A DNA stretch of 64,000 bases from Cryptomeria japonica (Eukaryota; Streptophyta; Pinopsida; Cupressales; Cupressaceae), in assembly GCF_030272615.1 (NCBI RefSeq), contig NC_081412.1, positions 672,168,852 to 672,232,851 of the forward strand, written 5' to 3'. Under the pieces are notes generated by a model. It did no database searches. It had not been told where the DNA came from and was given only the letters and a program-made list of their open reading frames with translations. Positions within the stretch are counted from its first letter, which is position 1. Each line of letters opens with the position of its first letter. The translations under genes were made by a program, and so were the position numbers. Positions 11,456 through 21,803 of this stretch are shown here, piece after piece.

Positions 11456-14400
11456 TTAGGTATAAAACCGTTTGAGGTGCATGCTGTTGATTGGATCTGC
11501 AAGCGGTTCTCCTTCTGATGTAGCCAACTGATATGCCCCAGACCCGAACACAGCAGTGACAACATATGGGCCCAGCCAGTTTGATTCAAACTTGCCCTGA
11601 TGTTCTCGGTTTGGTTGGTTGCGAGGATTCTCTTGTAGAATAAGATCACCTACCTCAAATGTACGAGGTCTAACTCGGTGATTGTAGCTTCTGCTCATGT
11701 GCTGCTGATAGGCTTTGAGGTGATTGTATGCAGCTTGTCATTTCTCATCAAGTAACTCTAAGTCCTGAAGACGGGATACTCTGTAGGCTTCATCATTGAT
11801 GAGATTGTGCAAGGAAACCCGTAATGATGGTATCTCGACCTCAATAGGCAAGATAGCTTCTGCACCATAGACCAATGAATAAGGAGTTGCACCTGTAGGG
11901 GTTCGAATGCTAGTTTGATATGCCCATAGTGCTGGATTCAATTGAACATGCCAATCACGACCGACATCATTGACTATCTTCTTTAGGATCCTCAATATGT
12001 TTTTATTGGATGCTTCAGCCTGACCATTGCCTTGTGGGTAATAGGGAGTGGAAAAGCGGTGTTGGATATGAAATTTCTCACAAAGTTCACGGACATCTTG
12101 ATTTTTGAAAGGGAGACCATTATCTGTGATGATGGACATGGGCACACCATACCGGCAGATGATGTAGTTGAGGATGAATGAGGCGATCTGCTTGCCAGTG
12201 ACTTGGGTAAGTGGAACAGCTTCGATCCACTTTGTGAAATATTCGGTGGCGGTAATAATGAATTTGTGGCCATTGGATGAAGATGGATGAATCTTACCCA
12301 CAAGGTCAAGGCCCCATTGACAGAAAGGCCATGGTGTCGTGATTGGTTGCAGTTCCTGAGCTGGTGCATGTATCAGGGCGCCATGAACTTGACATTTCTT
12401 GCATTTTCTGACAAAGTAGTAGGAATCCTTTTCCATAGATGGCCAATAATATCCAGCTCGCAGGAGTTTCTTGGCGAGTGATGGACCACTTGAATGAGTC
12501 CCGCAAATTCCTTCATGTACCTCTTCCAAAGCCTTTGTTATCTCATCTTGTTCCAGACATCGAAGGAGAGTACCATCAAGACTGCGTCGGTATAGGGTTT
12601 CGGCAATAATGGTATATCGAGCAGTTTGTTGTATGAAGGTTTTATGTTGGTTATTTGATTGGTTGGGAGGAAGGGTGTGATCGTGGAGATAGGTGTAGAA
12701 ATCACCATACCATGGGGATTCAGAACCAACAAGGTGACATATCATCTCAGATTCAGGGATATCATAAGCGGGGATCCAAAGCTGTTCTACCAAGAACTCG
12801 TAGCGTGTTGAATTCTGGGGAAGATCTAGTAGAGATGCGATGGTAGCCATGGCGTCAGCAGCTCGATTCTGATCTCTTGGTATCTGCTCAAAAGTGATAT
12901 TAGTAAATGATGTCTTTAGAGTGTCCACCATTTGCTTGTATGGCATGAGTTTATCATCCTTGGTCTGATATTCATCTGTTGCTTGTCGAATGACTAGTTG
13001 GGAGTCGCCATATACTTGTAGTTCTTGTAATTTCCATTGTACGGCTAGCCTGAGTCCTGTGATCAAGGCCTCATATTCTGCTATGTTGTTTGTGCATGGA
13101 AATGTGAGCCTGTAAAACTTTGGGATGCTATCACCTTGAGGTGTGATAAACAGAATGCCTGCCCCCGAGCCGTGCCTAGTGTATGACCCATCAAAATATA
13201 GTTTCCATGGTTGTGCTGTTGTGACCATGAATATCTCTTCATCTGGAAAATTGGAAATAAGAGGATGATCGCCTGTGAGTGGTGCATCGGCCAACTGATC
13301 TGCAATAACCTGACCTTTGATAGCTTTACGGTCCACGTACTCAATGTCAAATTCACTTAGAATCATTACCCATTTGGCCAAGCGACCTGTCAATGCTGCT
13401 TTGCTGAGTAAATACTTGAGTGGATCAATCTTTGCAATGAGTTGTACCTTGTGTGTTAACAGATAGTGCCTCAGTTTAGTAGCTGCTAAGATTACTGCTA
13501 GGCAAGCTCGCTCAATAGGTGTGTAATTGAGTTCATAGCCCATCAGTGTGCGAGAGATGTAGTATACAGCACACTCTTTGCCTTCTGCATTATGTTGTGC
13601 CAGTAGTACACCCAATGCTATACTGGTTACTGAGATATAGAGTAATAACGATCTACTTGGATCTGGTGGCATCAACAATGGTGGATTCATGAGATAGTTT
13701 TTAAGTGCCTGAAATGCTTGTTGGCATCGGGCATCCCACTGAAAGCGGATGTTCTTGTGTAGCAGATGTGTAAATGGGTGGCACTTATCAGCCAATTGTG
13801 CAATGAATCTTTGGATGGATTGAAGCCACCCTTGTAATATCCTTAGCTGACTGATATTCTTTGGAGGTGGCATGTCCATGATAGCTTTTACCTTTGCTGG
13901 ATCGACCTCAATGCCTTTGCTTGAGACAATGTATCCTAGAAGCTTCCCGGAAGTTACTCCAAAAACACATTTCTTTGGGTTGAGTCGAACATGGTATTGT
14001 TCCAGTCTATCAAAGATTTTATCTAAGATGTGGAGATGCCCTTCTCTGGTGAGTGATTTTGCTAGTAAGTCATCAACATAATCTTCCATCATAGTATGCA
14101 TCATGTCATGGAAGATGGTAGTCATTGCTCTTTGATAGGTCGCTCCTGCATTCTTTAGACCAAAAGGCATTACATTCCAGCAATATGTGCCCCATGGACA
14201 TGTGAAGGCTGTCTTATGTTGGTCCTCTGGTGCGATCTTGATTTGATTGTAGCCGGAGAAGCCATCCATGAGTGAAAGCATGGCATGTCCTGCTGTTAGA
14301 TCCACTATGATGTCAATATTTGGTAGGGGGAAATCATCCTTAGGACAAGCCTTATTTAGATCTCTGAAGTCAGTACAAATGCGGATGCCCCCTTTTGGTT

Positions 14401-14722
14401 TGCCAATTGGCACGATGTTGGAGATCCATTCTGCATAATCAATTGGTCTAATGAAACCAACATCCAGGAGTTTCTTGAGTTCTGTTTTGACTAGCACTGC
14501 AATCTGGGGATGCATCTTACGAAGCTTCTGCTTGACAGGTTTGGCTCCTTCTGCTATTGTGAGGTGATGCATGACTAAATCAGGATCAAGCCCAGGCATG
14601 TCCGCATATGACCATGCAAAGTTGATCTGACGCTGCTGGAAGAACGCTATAAATTTAGGCTGTTCCTCTGGAGTGAGAAGAGATGCCAGATGTATAATAT
14701 GAGGATTTTCAAGAGTCCCCAC
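11456..14722 (-). CDS. pol region: RT, RNase H, second RNase H, integrase
   Basis: The main open block (11738-14722, 994 codons) reads, in order: reverse transcriptase with YVDD near residue 215; a connection/RNase H region at about 350-450; a second, archaeal-type RNase H starting at YFDGSYTRHGSGAG near 510; and integrase. Integrase shows a zinc-binding region with CKKCQ and the catalytic set GLDLVG, TDNG and QAEASNK. A short block at 11456-11698 carries the integrase C-terminal part (KFESNWLGPYVV). The role is to copy the element RNA into DNA and insert it. The 51-54 kb fragment is a close relative. This is a genomic fossil of an LTR element; the call is secure at family level. Confidence 0.93.
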
Positions 14723-14758
14723 ATTGTATTCATTGGTTTCCTCGATAAGAATCGTGGA

Positions 14759-15907
14759 TCATTCCTGTTGTGTACTAGCAGGGAGAATGTCAAACCCTTC
14801 ATCCTCAGGCGCCTCAGAGAGGTTTTCACCGTTGGATACGCTCTTTCTTTTTACTTTTGTCAGATCAAACAGTGCCACAGTGTGGTTTTCACTGGAAGAT
14901 CCATGTTTTATTGTTATGTTTTTGCAGCTGAAAGGTTTGGCATCCGCCCTGAAGTATGCTGCGCTATTAAGTTGAATGGCGAATCCAGCTTTGTGATCCT
15001 CGCTTGGTAGATTATCCCTTAATTCCAAAAAGTCAATGATAGCGTCATCATTTTGGAAGAGGTCAAGACATGGGGGATTTGATTGGTTCCATTCGATGAG
15101 TTCAGGGTGGATAATGGGCATTACTTCATCGATTAGGTTAAGTTCGTTAGAGGTATCAGTGAGGGTTAAGACAGTGTGGTGAAGGTCATTGATGGTACTC
15201 TCCCTGTTAGAATCAGGCGTAGGATGAGACGTAGGGTCTGTGGAAGATGTTTCCAGCTCAGGAACCCAAGTGGTCTTTATCTGTGCTTCTCCATAAACAG
15301 GGATGTCTTTGCGGGGCGGAGGTGGTGATGTGTCTTCCTCATCTGAAGTGTTAAGCTGTACAGAATCAAATTCCCACTCATGTGAGTCGGTCTCTGAATC
15401 ACTCTCCAGCATCCGATTGCTATACCATACTAGGATGTCTTTGGAGTTGAATACGGTAGGTGTGATTGGTTTATGTATCTTTGTAGTGATTGGTGCTACA
15501 GGAACCATGATGGGGTTTAAAGGATCTGGTACAGGAAGTATCGGCAGTGTTGCCTCAGTGGCTTCTGTTGGAATGGCTGGTGCCATAGATGTTGTTGCGG
15601 GTTCTGATATAGTTGCTGCTGCTATTGGTGTTATTGATGGGATTACTGGTTCGTTTGGTGGGATGATTGGTATTGTAGATGGTGGTGGTGGGTTTGTGAG
15701 CCTCGATGGGGCAGTGGGGATAGTGTTTGATGGTGCTTTGATTATGAAAGGTGTCCTCTTTGCAGTAGGCGGGCAAAATGGTTTGCTAGGTTTTCCTTTG
15801 AATCTGAGTTTAGGAAGGATCTCTTTTTCAAAACCTAGGCTTGTATTACCTTTGGGCTTGAATTCTGGTAGCAGAGGTTCATGTCGTCCTTGTTTGCAGT
15901 ATCCCAA
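14759..15907 (-). CDS. Gag-pol linker region, Pro/Thr/Ile-rich
   Basis: This 382-codon open stretch lies between the protease region and reverse transcriptase. The middle is low-complexity, rich in Pro, Thr, Ile and Ala. The C-terminal third is acidic, and I recognise no catalytic motif in it. Tat-type elements often have a poorly conserved linker here. On the opposite strand the same DNA gives a Gly/Val-rich frame, which is a shadow. Confidence 0.6.
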   Translation of the reverse strand: MGYCKQGRHEPLLPEFKPKGNTSLGFEKEILPKLRFKGKPSKPFCPPTAKRTPFIIKAPSNTIPTAPSRLTNPPPPSTIPIIPPNEPVIPSITPIAAATISEPATTSMAPAIPTEATEATLPILPVPDPLNPIMVPVAPITTKIHKPITPTVFNSKDILVWYSNRMLESDSETDSHEWEFDSVQLNTSDEEDTSPPPPRKDIPVYGEAQIKTTWVPELETSSTDPTSHPTPDSNRESTINDLHHTVLTLTDTSNELNLIDEVMPIIHPELIEWNQSNPPCLDLFQNDDAIIDFLELRDNLPSEDHKAGFAIQLNSAAYFRADAKPFSCKNITIKHGSSSENHTVALFDLTKVKRKSVSNGENLSEAPEDEGFDILPASTQQE

Positions 15908-15913
15908 AGCACT

Positions 15914-16969
15914 CTAACCATCATATCCCATTCTTTTCATAATGAGGAGGCCTTTGCCATATTGTTCCATAGGAAGTGTAACTTGCAGTATGTCAGTGGT
16001 GATGGGATCCTTATAGATCCATTCCGCCAGGTCCTCATCTTGTGTTTCTTCCTCTTGACTCTTTCCAAGAACGAAAGGTGTCAAAGCACATGCTGGTATG
16101 TTTAGTGGTTGCTGGAGTACCTGCTGTGGTTTACCATGAGTTCTAGGAGAAGTGGGCATTTGTCCCACACAAAAGAGCTGACTCAAGTTGTATTCCCCAG
16201 GACCTTCCTCTGCTATCTTCATCTTAAGCTTTTCTTGCTTGGGTATAGTGGTGTTTGAACTGGCAAGAGAGGCGGGACTTATATATGACGTAGAGGAAAT
16301 GGCTTCTCTATTATTAGGAACAGTAATCTCTGGTTGATGGTTGATATTATGGCAATACGCAAAAGGATTTGCATCGCCCAGGATTGTGACCTCTGCACCA
16401 TTATGTGGGAACTTGATACATTTATGGTAGGTAGATGGAACGGCTTGCATGGCATGTATCCAAGGTCTACCTAACAATAGATTGTATGGCAGAGGAAGGT
16501 CCAGAACCTGACAAATGATGTGCTTTACCACGGGACCGACTCGGATTGGTAGTACCACAGCTCCTTTGGATGAACGCTCTGCATCATCATAGGCCTTGAT
16601 GGTGATCTTCTTGCGAGGATCCACTGATTCTATTGCATATCCCAATGCTGTGACCAACAGTAGTGTACAAATGTTTAGGCCTGCTCCATTATCGATCAAG
16701 ACTCGCTTGATCCTATGCTGGTGAATAAATCCTTCGATGTGGAGTGAGGCGTTATGAGGTTGTTGGAAAGAAGAGTTGTCACTTTCGGAAAAAGTGAGAC
16801 AAGGTGATGACTTTAGACTTCCAACCATGGCTTGAAACTGATCCGTATTCAGGTTTGCAGGAACTGACGCCTCTTGGAGTGCTTGATCCAAGATAGTTTT
16901 ATGAGATGGTGATAGGCGCAATAGCTCTAAAATGGATATAAGCGCAGGCGTTTTATCTAAGTGTTCCAC
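15914..16969 (-). CDS. Aspartic protease region of the Tat-like element
   Basis: The 351-codon open stretch holds the retropepsin-like core: RVLIDNGAGLNICT, followed by a hydrophobic strand, and later LLGRPWIHAMQAVPST, the second conserved block of plant gypsy proteases. Its role would be to cleave the Gag-Pol polyprotein. It sits between gag (17003-18850) and the linker region, the normal order for this lineage. Confidence 0.8.
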   Translation of the reverse strand: MEHLDKTPALISILELLRLSPSHKTILDQALQEASVPANLNTDQFQAMVGSLKSSPCLTFSESDNSSFQQPHNASLHIEGFIHQHRIKRVLIDNGAGLNICTLLLVTALGYAIESVDPRKKITIKAYDDAERSSKGAVVLPIRVGPVVKHIICQVLDLPLPYNLLLGRPWIHAMQAVPSTYHKCIKFPHNGAEVTILGDANPFAYCHNINHQPEITVPNNREAISSTSYISPASLASSNTTIPKQEKLKMKIAEEGPGEYNLSQLFCVGQMPTSPRTHGKPQQVLQQPLNIPACALTPFVLGKSQEEETQDEDLAEWIYKDPITTDILQVTLPMEQYGKGLLIMKRMGYDG

Positions 16970-17002
16970 AAGATTGTACTGCTTTGGGACGGAGGTGGTG
17001 CC

Positions 17003-18850
17003 CTATGGAGCTGCCTTGATGGTGACCTTGTCACGACGTGTAACAACATTGCAATTTGAGGTGGGATTTTTGAAGGTTATGGTTGCAATTTGTTCACTGG
17101 CATCATACAGATGATTTATAGTGTAGTTATACGCAGCCTGTGTATAATCAGTGGTATCAGTGCCTCGCCGGGAAGTGGAAGGACCCCTTTGATCTTGTGA
17201 TGGAAGTGGATTCTTGAACATCTGATGATCATTATTGGTTGTTTTTGGGTCATGTCCTTCAATTTCAATTTCTCCTCGGTCAATAAGATCCTGAATGAGA
17301 TCTTTCAATCGGTGACAATTACTTGTCTTGTGTCCTCTTCCTTGATGGAACTCACAGTGTTCAGTATCTCTCCACCATGCCGGTTTGACCTGAGGCTCAT
17401 AGTTTGATAGCTTAGGTAGAGTGATCAAATTCTGAGAAATGAGTTGTCGCAACACTGTTTCAATGGGTTCCCCTAAGGGAGTGTATGTGCGTTTTTGTTT
17501 TTGTGGACGAGGTCTTGGTTCATCATTAGATGTGATGCGACCTTGATTAGGAGGAACATTTGTGTTATTCTGAGGTGGAGGATTTTGTCCTGCAAACCGA
17601 ACCACAGGTTGTGCATTTTGGATAGTTCGAGCATCCACAACCCCATCGTTGACGATATTCTTATTCTTGTTCCAGAAGTTCGGTTTATCACTATTGAAGC
17701 GCGGGCGAGGACCATCTTTTGGTTCATTAAAGATTTTGATGAGTCCTTTCTTGATGAGTGCGCTTTCACATTTTATACCTTTGGTGATCATATCGTTAAA
17801 AGAATCTGTGTCTTTGACATCCAGGTGAAATTCCATTTCTTCGTTTAAGTTGGAAATGAAAATTTCCACTAGTTCTCGTTCAGGTAACTGAAGAGAACGT
17901 CTGCTAGACATTTGGTGCCATCGTTGCAGGAATACTGAGAATAATTCACCTGGTTTTTGTTTGGTGTTGCATAGATCAGCCATGGTGATGTCGCGTTCAA
18001 TATTATAAGAGTAATGAGATAGGAACTTCTGGATGAGTTCCTCAAATGTTCTAATGCCACCTGGTAGTCGGGAAAACCATGATGTGGTTGTTCCTCCCAA
18101 GCTTTGGGGAAAAAGGCGCATTAGGTATGTGTCTTCATATGCCACTTCGAGACAAGCGGAATGAAATTCTCGGACATGATCGCGGGGATCTCCCTGTCCT
18201 CTATATTTTTCGAATTTTGGTGTTTCGAACCCGCGTGGAAAGGGTGGCATATAAAGATTCCTATCAAACGGATAGGGACAGATGTCGTTAAGTGAGAATT
18301 GATTGGTCTTAACCCCACTATGAAGTTGTTGGGCGAGATTCTCAACTTGTTGCCGCAACATCTCCATTTCATTTGGAGGAGGAGGTGGTGGGTTACCTCG
18401 AGGAATGTTATATCTGATGTGATTTCTACCTCTTTCCTCCGCATGGCGACTTTGTCTTTCTGATGCTTGTCTTAATTGGGCAAGATCAAAGTCTGAGGGG
18501 AGTTTGGCTCCTTCTTGAGCGAGTTTTAAAAAGTGAGCATCTGCGTTGCTCCTGAGTATTTCATCAAACAATCTATTAAAGTGAGGGTTATGCTGAACCC
18601 TTTTGATTGTTGAAGGAGTGGGAGTACTTGGGTTTTCATCATTTATATTTCCTCCAAGTGCTTCTTGAAATTCATTGAGATTTTTGTCTTCTTCTTCCTC
18701 AATTTCTAGTTCTCGTTGCCTTGACCGTGATCGGGTTTGAGCCATTTTGTTTGCAAGTTTGTTTTGAAGTTGATTGAAGATGATGATGAGTTGGTGATGA
18801 AATGAAAGATTGATGGTTGGTGATTTGTGTTGTATGGGGATCTCTAGCAC
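17003..18850 (-). CDS. gag of the Tat-like element
   Basis: The 615-codon open frame has an Arg/Glu-rich N-terminus (MAQTRSRSRQRELEIEEEE is an internal Met start close to the usual one). A retrotransposon Gag domain follows at about residues 200-340 (FPQSLGGTTTSWFSRLPGG, then ELFSVFLQRWHQ). A Gln/Asn/Pro-rich basic spacer comes next, then a zinc-knuckle-like CEFHQGRGHKTSNCHRLKDL near 510. The product would form the virus-like particle and bind the element RNA. Confidence 0.88.
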   Translation of the reverse strand: MLEIPIQHKSPTINLSFHHQLIIIFNQLQNKLANKMAQTRSRSRQRELEIEEEEDKNLNEFQEALGGNINDENPSTPTPSTIKRVQHNPHFNRLFDEILRSNADAHFLKLAQEGAKLPSDFDLAQLRQASERQSRHAEERGRNHIRYNIPRGNPPPPPPNEMEMLRQQVENLAQQLHSGVKTNQFSLNDICPYPFDRNLYMPPFPRGFETPKFEKYRGQGDPRDHVREFHSACLEVAYEDTYLMRLFPQSLGGTTTSWFSRLPGGIRTFEELIQKFLSHYSYNIERDITMADLCNTKQKPGELFSVFLQRWHQMSSRRSLQLPERELVEIFISNLNEEMEFHLDVKDTDSFNDMITKGIKCESALIKKGLIKIFNEPKDGPRPRFNSDKPNFWNKNKNIVNDGVVDARTIQNAQPVVRFAGQNPPPQNNTNVPPNQGRITSNDEPRPRPQKQKRTYTPLGEPIETVLRQLISQNLITLPKLSNYEPQVKPAWWRDTEHCEFHQGRGHKTSNCHRLKDLIQDLIDRGEIEIEGHDPKTTNNDHQMFKNPLPSQDQRGPSTSRRGTDTTDYTQAAYNYTINHLYDASEQIATITFKNPTSNCNVVTRRDKVTIKAAP

Positions 18851-21335
18851 TTTAAGGTAGATGTAACCGAAATTCCTTCTTTGAATTGCTTGTTTGGTTG
18901 ATAAGTTTGGATGTGATAAGGTGTAGAGAAATCTGAGATGTGTTACAGATTGGACTACCTAGCAATGAGAGGATTCACTCATGAACTAGTTTTAACCTGC
19001 GTAGATGTGTCTCTTAGGATGAGCTTATCCTAGATGTAGAAACAATCTAAAAAGTGATGTGATGTGTTTGATTTCAAGCAATATCTAAAAAGGAATCTTG
19101 GGACAAGAACCTCTTAATGTTTTGAGAGTTTTGGGATGGATTGATGATGAAGTGATGATGTATGAATAAGATGCTGGATGTTTTGTTTTTCAACTTTCAA
19201 TAAAAACTTTGTGTCACAAATGGGACAAACTCTTCTTCTTCCCTTTCAGGCATTGGTGGCACTTCTCGAGCTGTGTTGTAGGTGATACAGATGTTTGGGA
19301 AGAAATTGGGATTAATCTTTCCTCCTTGATTTTTGTGATAACTCAGAGCTCTATATTGCATAAAAGCTCTGCAGTTCAATGATTCTGAATCAAACTCGTT
19401 TGTTTTACCTTGAAGGTATAAACGCATGCGATGTAGAAAGACTCTATGGGAGACAAAGATTTGTTGATTGATATAGAAGAATTTTCTCCTCTTGATCAAA
19501 GCCTTTGAGCTCAATGGTCTTCTTTTCAAGTTGATATTTTGATGACACTTCTTCTTTCGCAAGATGTGAAGAATGGTCATAAAAGTTGTGACTCTGTGTT
19601 GTTTGCACTTTGTTTTTGGTATTTTTGGTTGTGTTGACAGATGTTGGATGAATACTGTGTTTGTGGGATTGATTTTTTTTTATTTTTCCTTGACAAGAAA
19701 ACAAAGCAAGCACACAAACACAAGAATGTTGCCTAAAAAGGCACAAATGAGTATGGGTCTAGATTAACCCAATCCTTGGACTTGTTTTTGACCCTTCCTT
19801 TAGATGTATTTTAAGGTGTATTTCCAAAGCCTGAAGTCGGCTCAATTTGCACTAGGTCTGTAAAAACGAATACACTTCAAACACTCTTTATCCCTAAGGT
19901 CAAATGGCCAGTTGTGATAAATTTAGCCCACATCTTGATATTTCTTCGACTTTGGTACTACATACCTTATGAATCTCGCCGTGGCAGGTAAGGATGTGAT
20001 ATACTAAGTCTTGCACGAGCATAACAAATAGATGATCCCTATGATGGGGGAGTCACCACTTTTATCAAGCCACAAGTGACTTTTCAAAAAGCTATGTTTC
20101 TACTCAAGGAAATATGTATGGTGAGTATCTTGGGAGCAAAACCATCTATGCTCTTGCACTAAATTATATCGCAAATATCCTCAATCAATAGAACAGGTGG
20201 GCTACTACTTAAAGGTGTTTAGTCATGTTCGATGTTTTTGGACATAAGTTCATTCTGCAGTGACTCACTTAAGAGCCTTGTAACTGGTGGTGGGGCCCAT
20301 TTGTCCTTTCGGCCAGTTACACTGTAGGAACAGCTATACCCAAGGCTACAGCTTTCGCTCTCACCTGATTTCTATAGCAGCTCGAAGGATTTACCACTCG
20401 AGGTCGTTCCCAAGAGTATCGATCCCTTGGCAGGCCTCTCTTAAAAAGATAAAATGTGAGTGTTACTAACACTTTTCTCTTGCACCTAGGACCACGAGAG
20501 CCAAGGGAGAGGATAGTGTGTGTTAGAGGTAGGACCACTCGACTGACCTTTGTGCACAAGCATGCCAAACACCAAATTCACTTGTTCTTTTTAATCCATC
20601 ATTGCAATGTGATTTAACTATTTGGAGATGTTGCTCCAACAGTCATGGTGTTCTTTTTAACTTCAAAAACAATGTGTTTTGTAATCTAGAATTCGGAAAT
20701 CCTGGTCAACTTAATGAAAAACACGTTTGCATGAAGTAAAATTGCTTGCAAAAATCAAAACAAGTGGATTGTGTATTTTATTTGCACCAAAATTTGAAGT
20801 GTGGTTTGTAAATTTTTAGGTCCGAATTGATGCAAGGAAATCAAATTTGTGTTGTTGATTTTAAGCACCAAAAGAAAATGAGTCCTAACTTGCAATAAAA
20901 GCAAATTTGAAGTTGTTGTTCTTTTTACCTTGCAATAAAGAAAGATGAATTTTCTTTTAAGCACCAAAAACAAGTTTGAGGTTCATTTTATGCACTCCAA
21001 AATAAAATGTGAGGTTTATTTTAACTTGTACAAGAAGGGGGAATGGATTCTTTTTAACCAACTTTTGTTGAAAGAAAGTTAAAAAAAAGAAACTTAAAGC
21101 CTCTAAACTAACTCCTTCCCCTACACAAAACAGACTAGAACTTGCACACAATCAGTGATCAAATGTTAGTGTGGGCTTACACAAGCCTAAATTCTGATTT
21201 TGGTTACAAATTTTACAAATCCTGATTCTGAAATGCCCTGAAATTTGACTAAGTCTGAAATTTGGAGGATCTTCCAAAAACTAGATTTTGCATTACAACT
21301 CCTAGAGGTCTGAAACCCCTCTCAAACATCCTAAC

Positions 21336-21407
21336 AATATATATGGAATATAACTTAAAGTATAAGTGACATTTCCTCTTCTCTAAATGTTATATTCCAT
21401 ATATATT
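21336..21407. repeat. 19-bp inverted repeat in the leader
   Basis: AATATATATGGAATATAAC (21336-21354) pairs perfectly with GTTATATTCCATATATATT (21389-21407) around a 34-base loop. It lies in the transcribed leader, about 400 bp from the primer site, and could fold as an RNA hairpin. Confidence 0.8.
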
Positions 21408-21477
21408 CTGCCTCTCACAAACCTAAGAAAAATAATTTTATCAATTACAAGGCCTTTTTTTACAACGTTCTGTTACA

Positions 21478-21715
21478 ATAGCGCTAGTCTGTGTGAAAAC
21501 AGAAGCACTACTTTAACACAAACGGGCTAGAATATTACAAAAGCGCTAAAAAAAAAGATTTTTACAACAATACAAAAGCGCTAATTAATGAACAAAAGTG
21601 CCAAAATACTGACAAAAGCGCTAATTCTTTGACAATAGTGCTATTGTAAGAACAAAAGCGCTAAAAGACAAAAAAACAATAGCGCTAAAACACGACAAAA
21701 GCGCCAAAGCGCGAC
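21478..21715. repeat. Cluster of ACAAAAGCGCTAA motifs
   Basis: About ten copies of ACAAAAGCGCTAA or close variants (GTGCC, GTGCT, GCGCC) lie within 240 bp just inside the primer site, at uneven spacing. AGCGCT is itself a palindrome. The cluster is in the leader RNA, near where dimer or packaging signals lie in retroelements; the function is not known. Confidence 0.8.
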
Positions 21716-21780
21716 CTGTGTTTCAAGTTCAACATTCAAACATGTTAGTTGGGTTAAAAAAAATTGTTTTTTAGGTGCTT

Positions 21781-21801
21781 GGATTCACGTCGGGTTCACC
21801 A
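21781..21801 (-). promoter_or_regulatory. Primer binding site of the Tat-like element
   Basis: Two bases inside the 5' LTR, the minus strand reads TGGTGAACCCGACGTGAATC. The TGG start and position fit a tRNA 3'-end primer site. The implied tRNA end (GGGTTCACCA) is not one I can assign to an amino acid by eye, and it differs from the Asp-type TGGCGCC site used by many Tat elements. Confidence 0.75.
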
Positions 21802-21803
21802 AA

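Larger units (their letters stand above)
18851..21780 (-). other. 5' leader of the Tat-like element
   Basis: About 2.9 kb lies between the primer site and gag. It has no recognisable coding sequence. Two structures stand out and are listed separately: a 19-bp inverted repeat at 21336-21407 and a cluster of GCGCT motifs at 21478-21715. The middle (20280-20570) is more GC-rich than its flanks but reads as nothing I know. Long leaders are common in Tat/Ogre elements. Confidence 0.7.

Noticed and set aside
15303-15917. Gly/Val-rich 204-codon frame on the plus strand
   Set aside because: It is the antisense of the Pro/Thr/Ala-rich linker region of the gypsy element, where low complexity keeps both strands open.
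21781-21801. Assignment of the primer site to a specific tRNA
   Set aside because: I could not match the implied tRNA 3' end to a known plant tRNA from memory, so I leave the isotype open.
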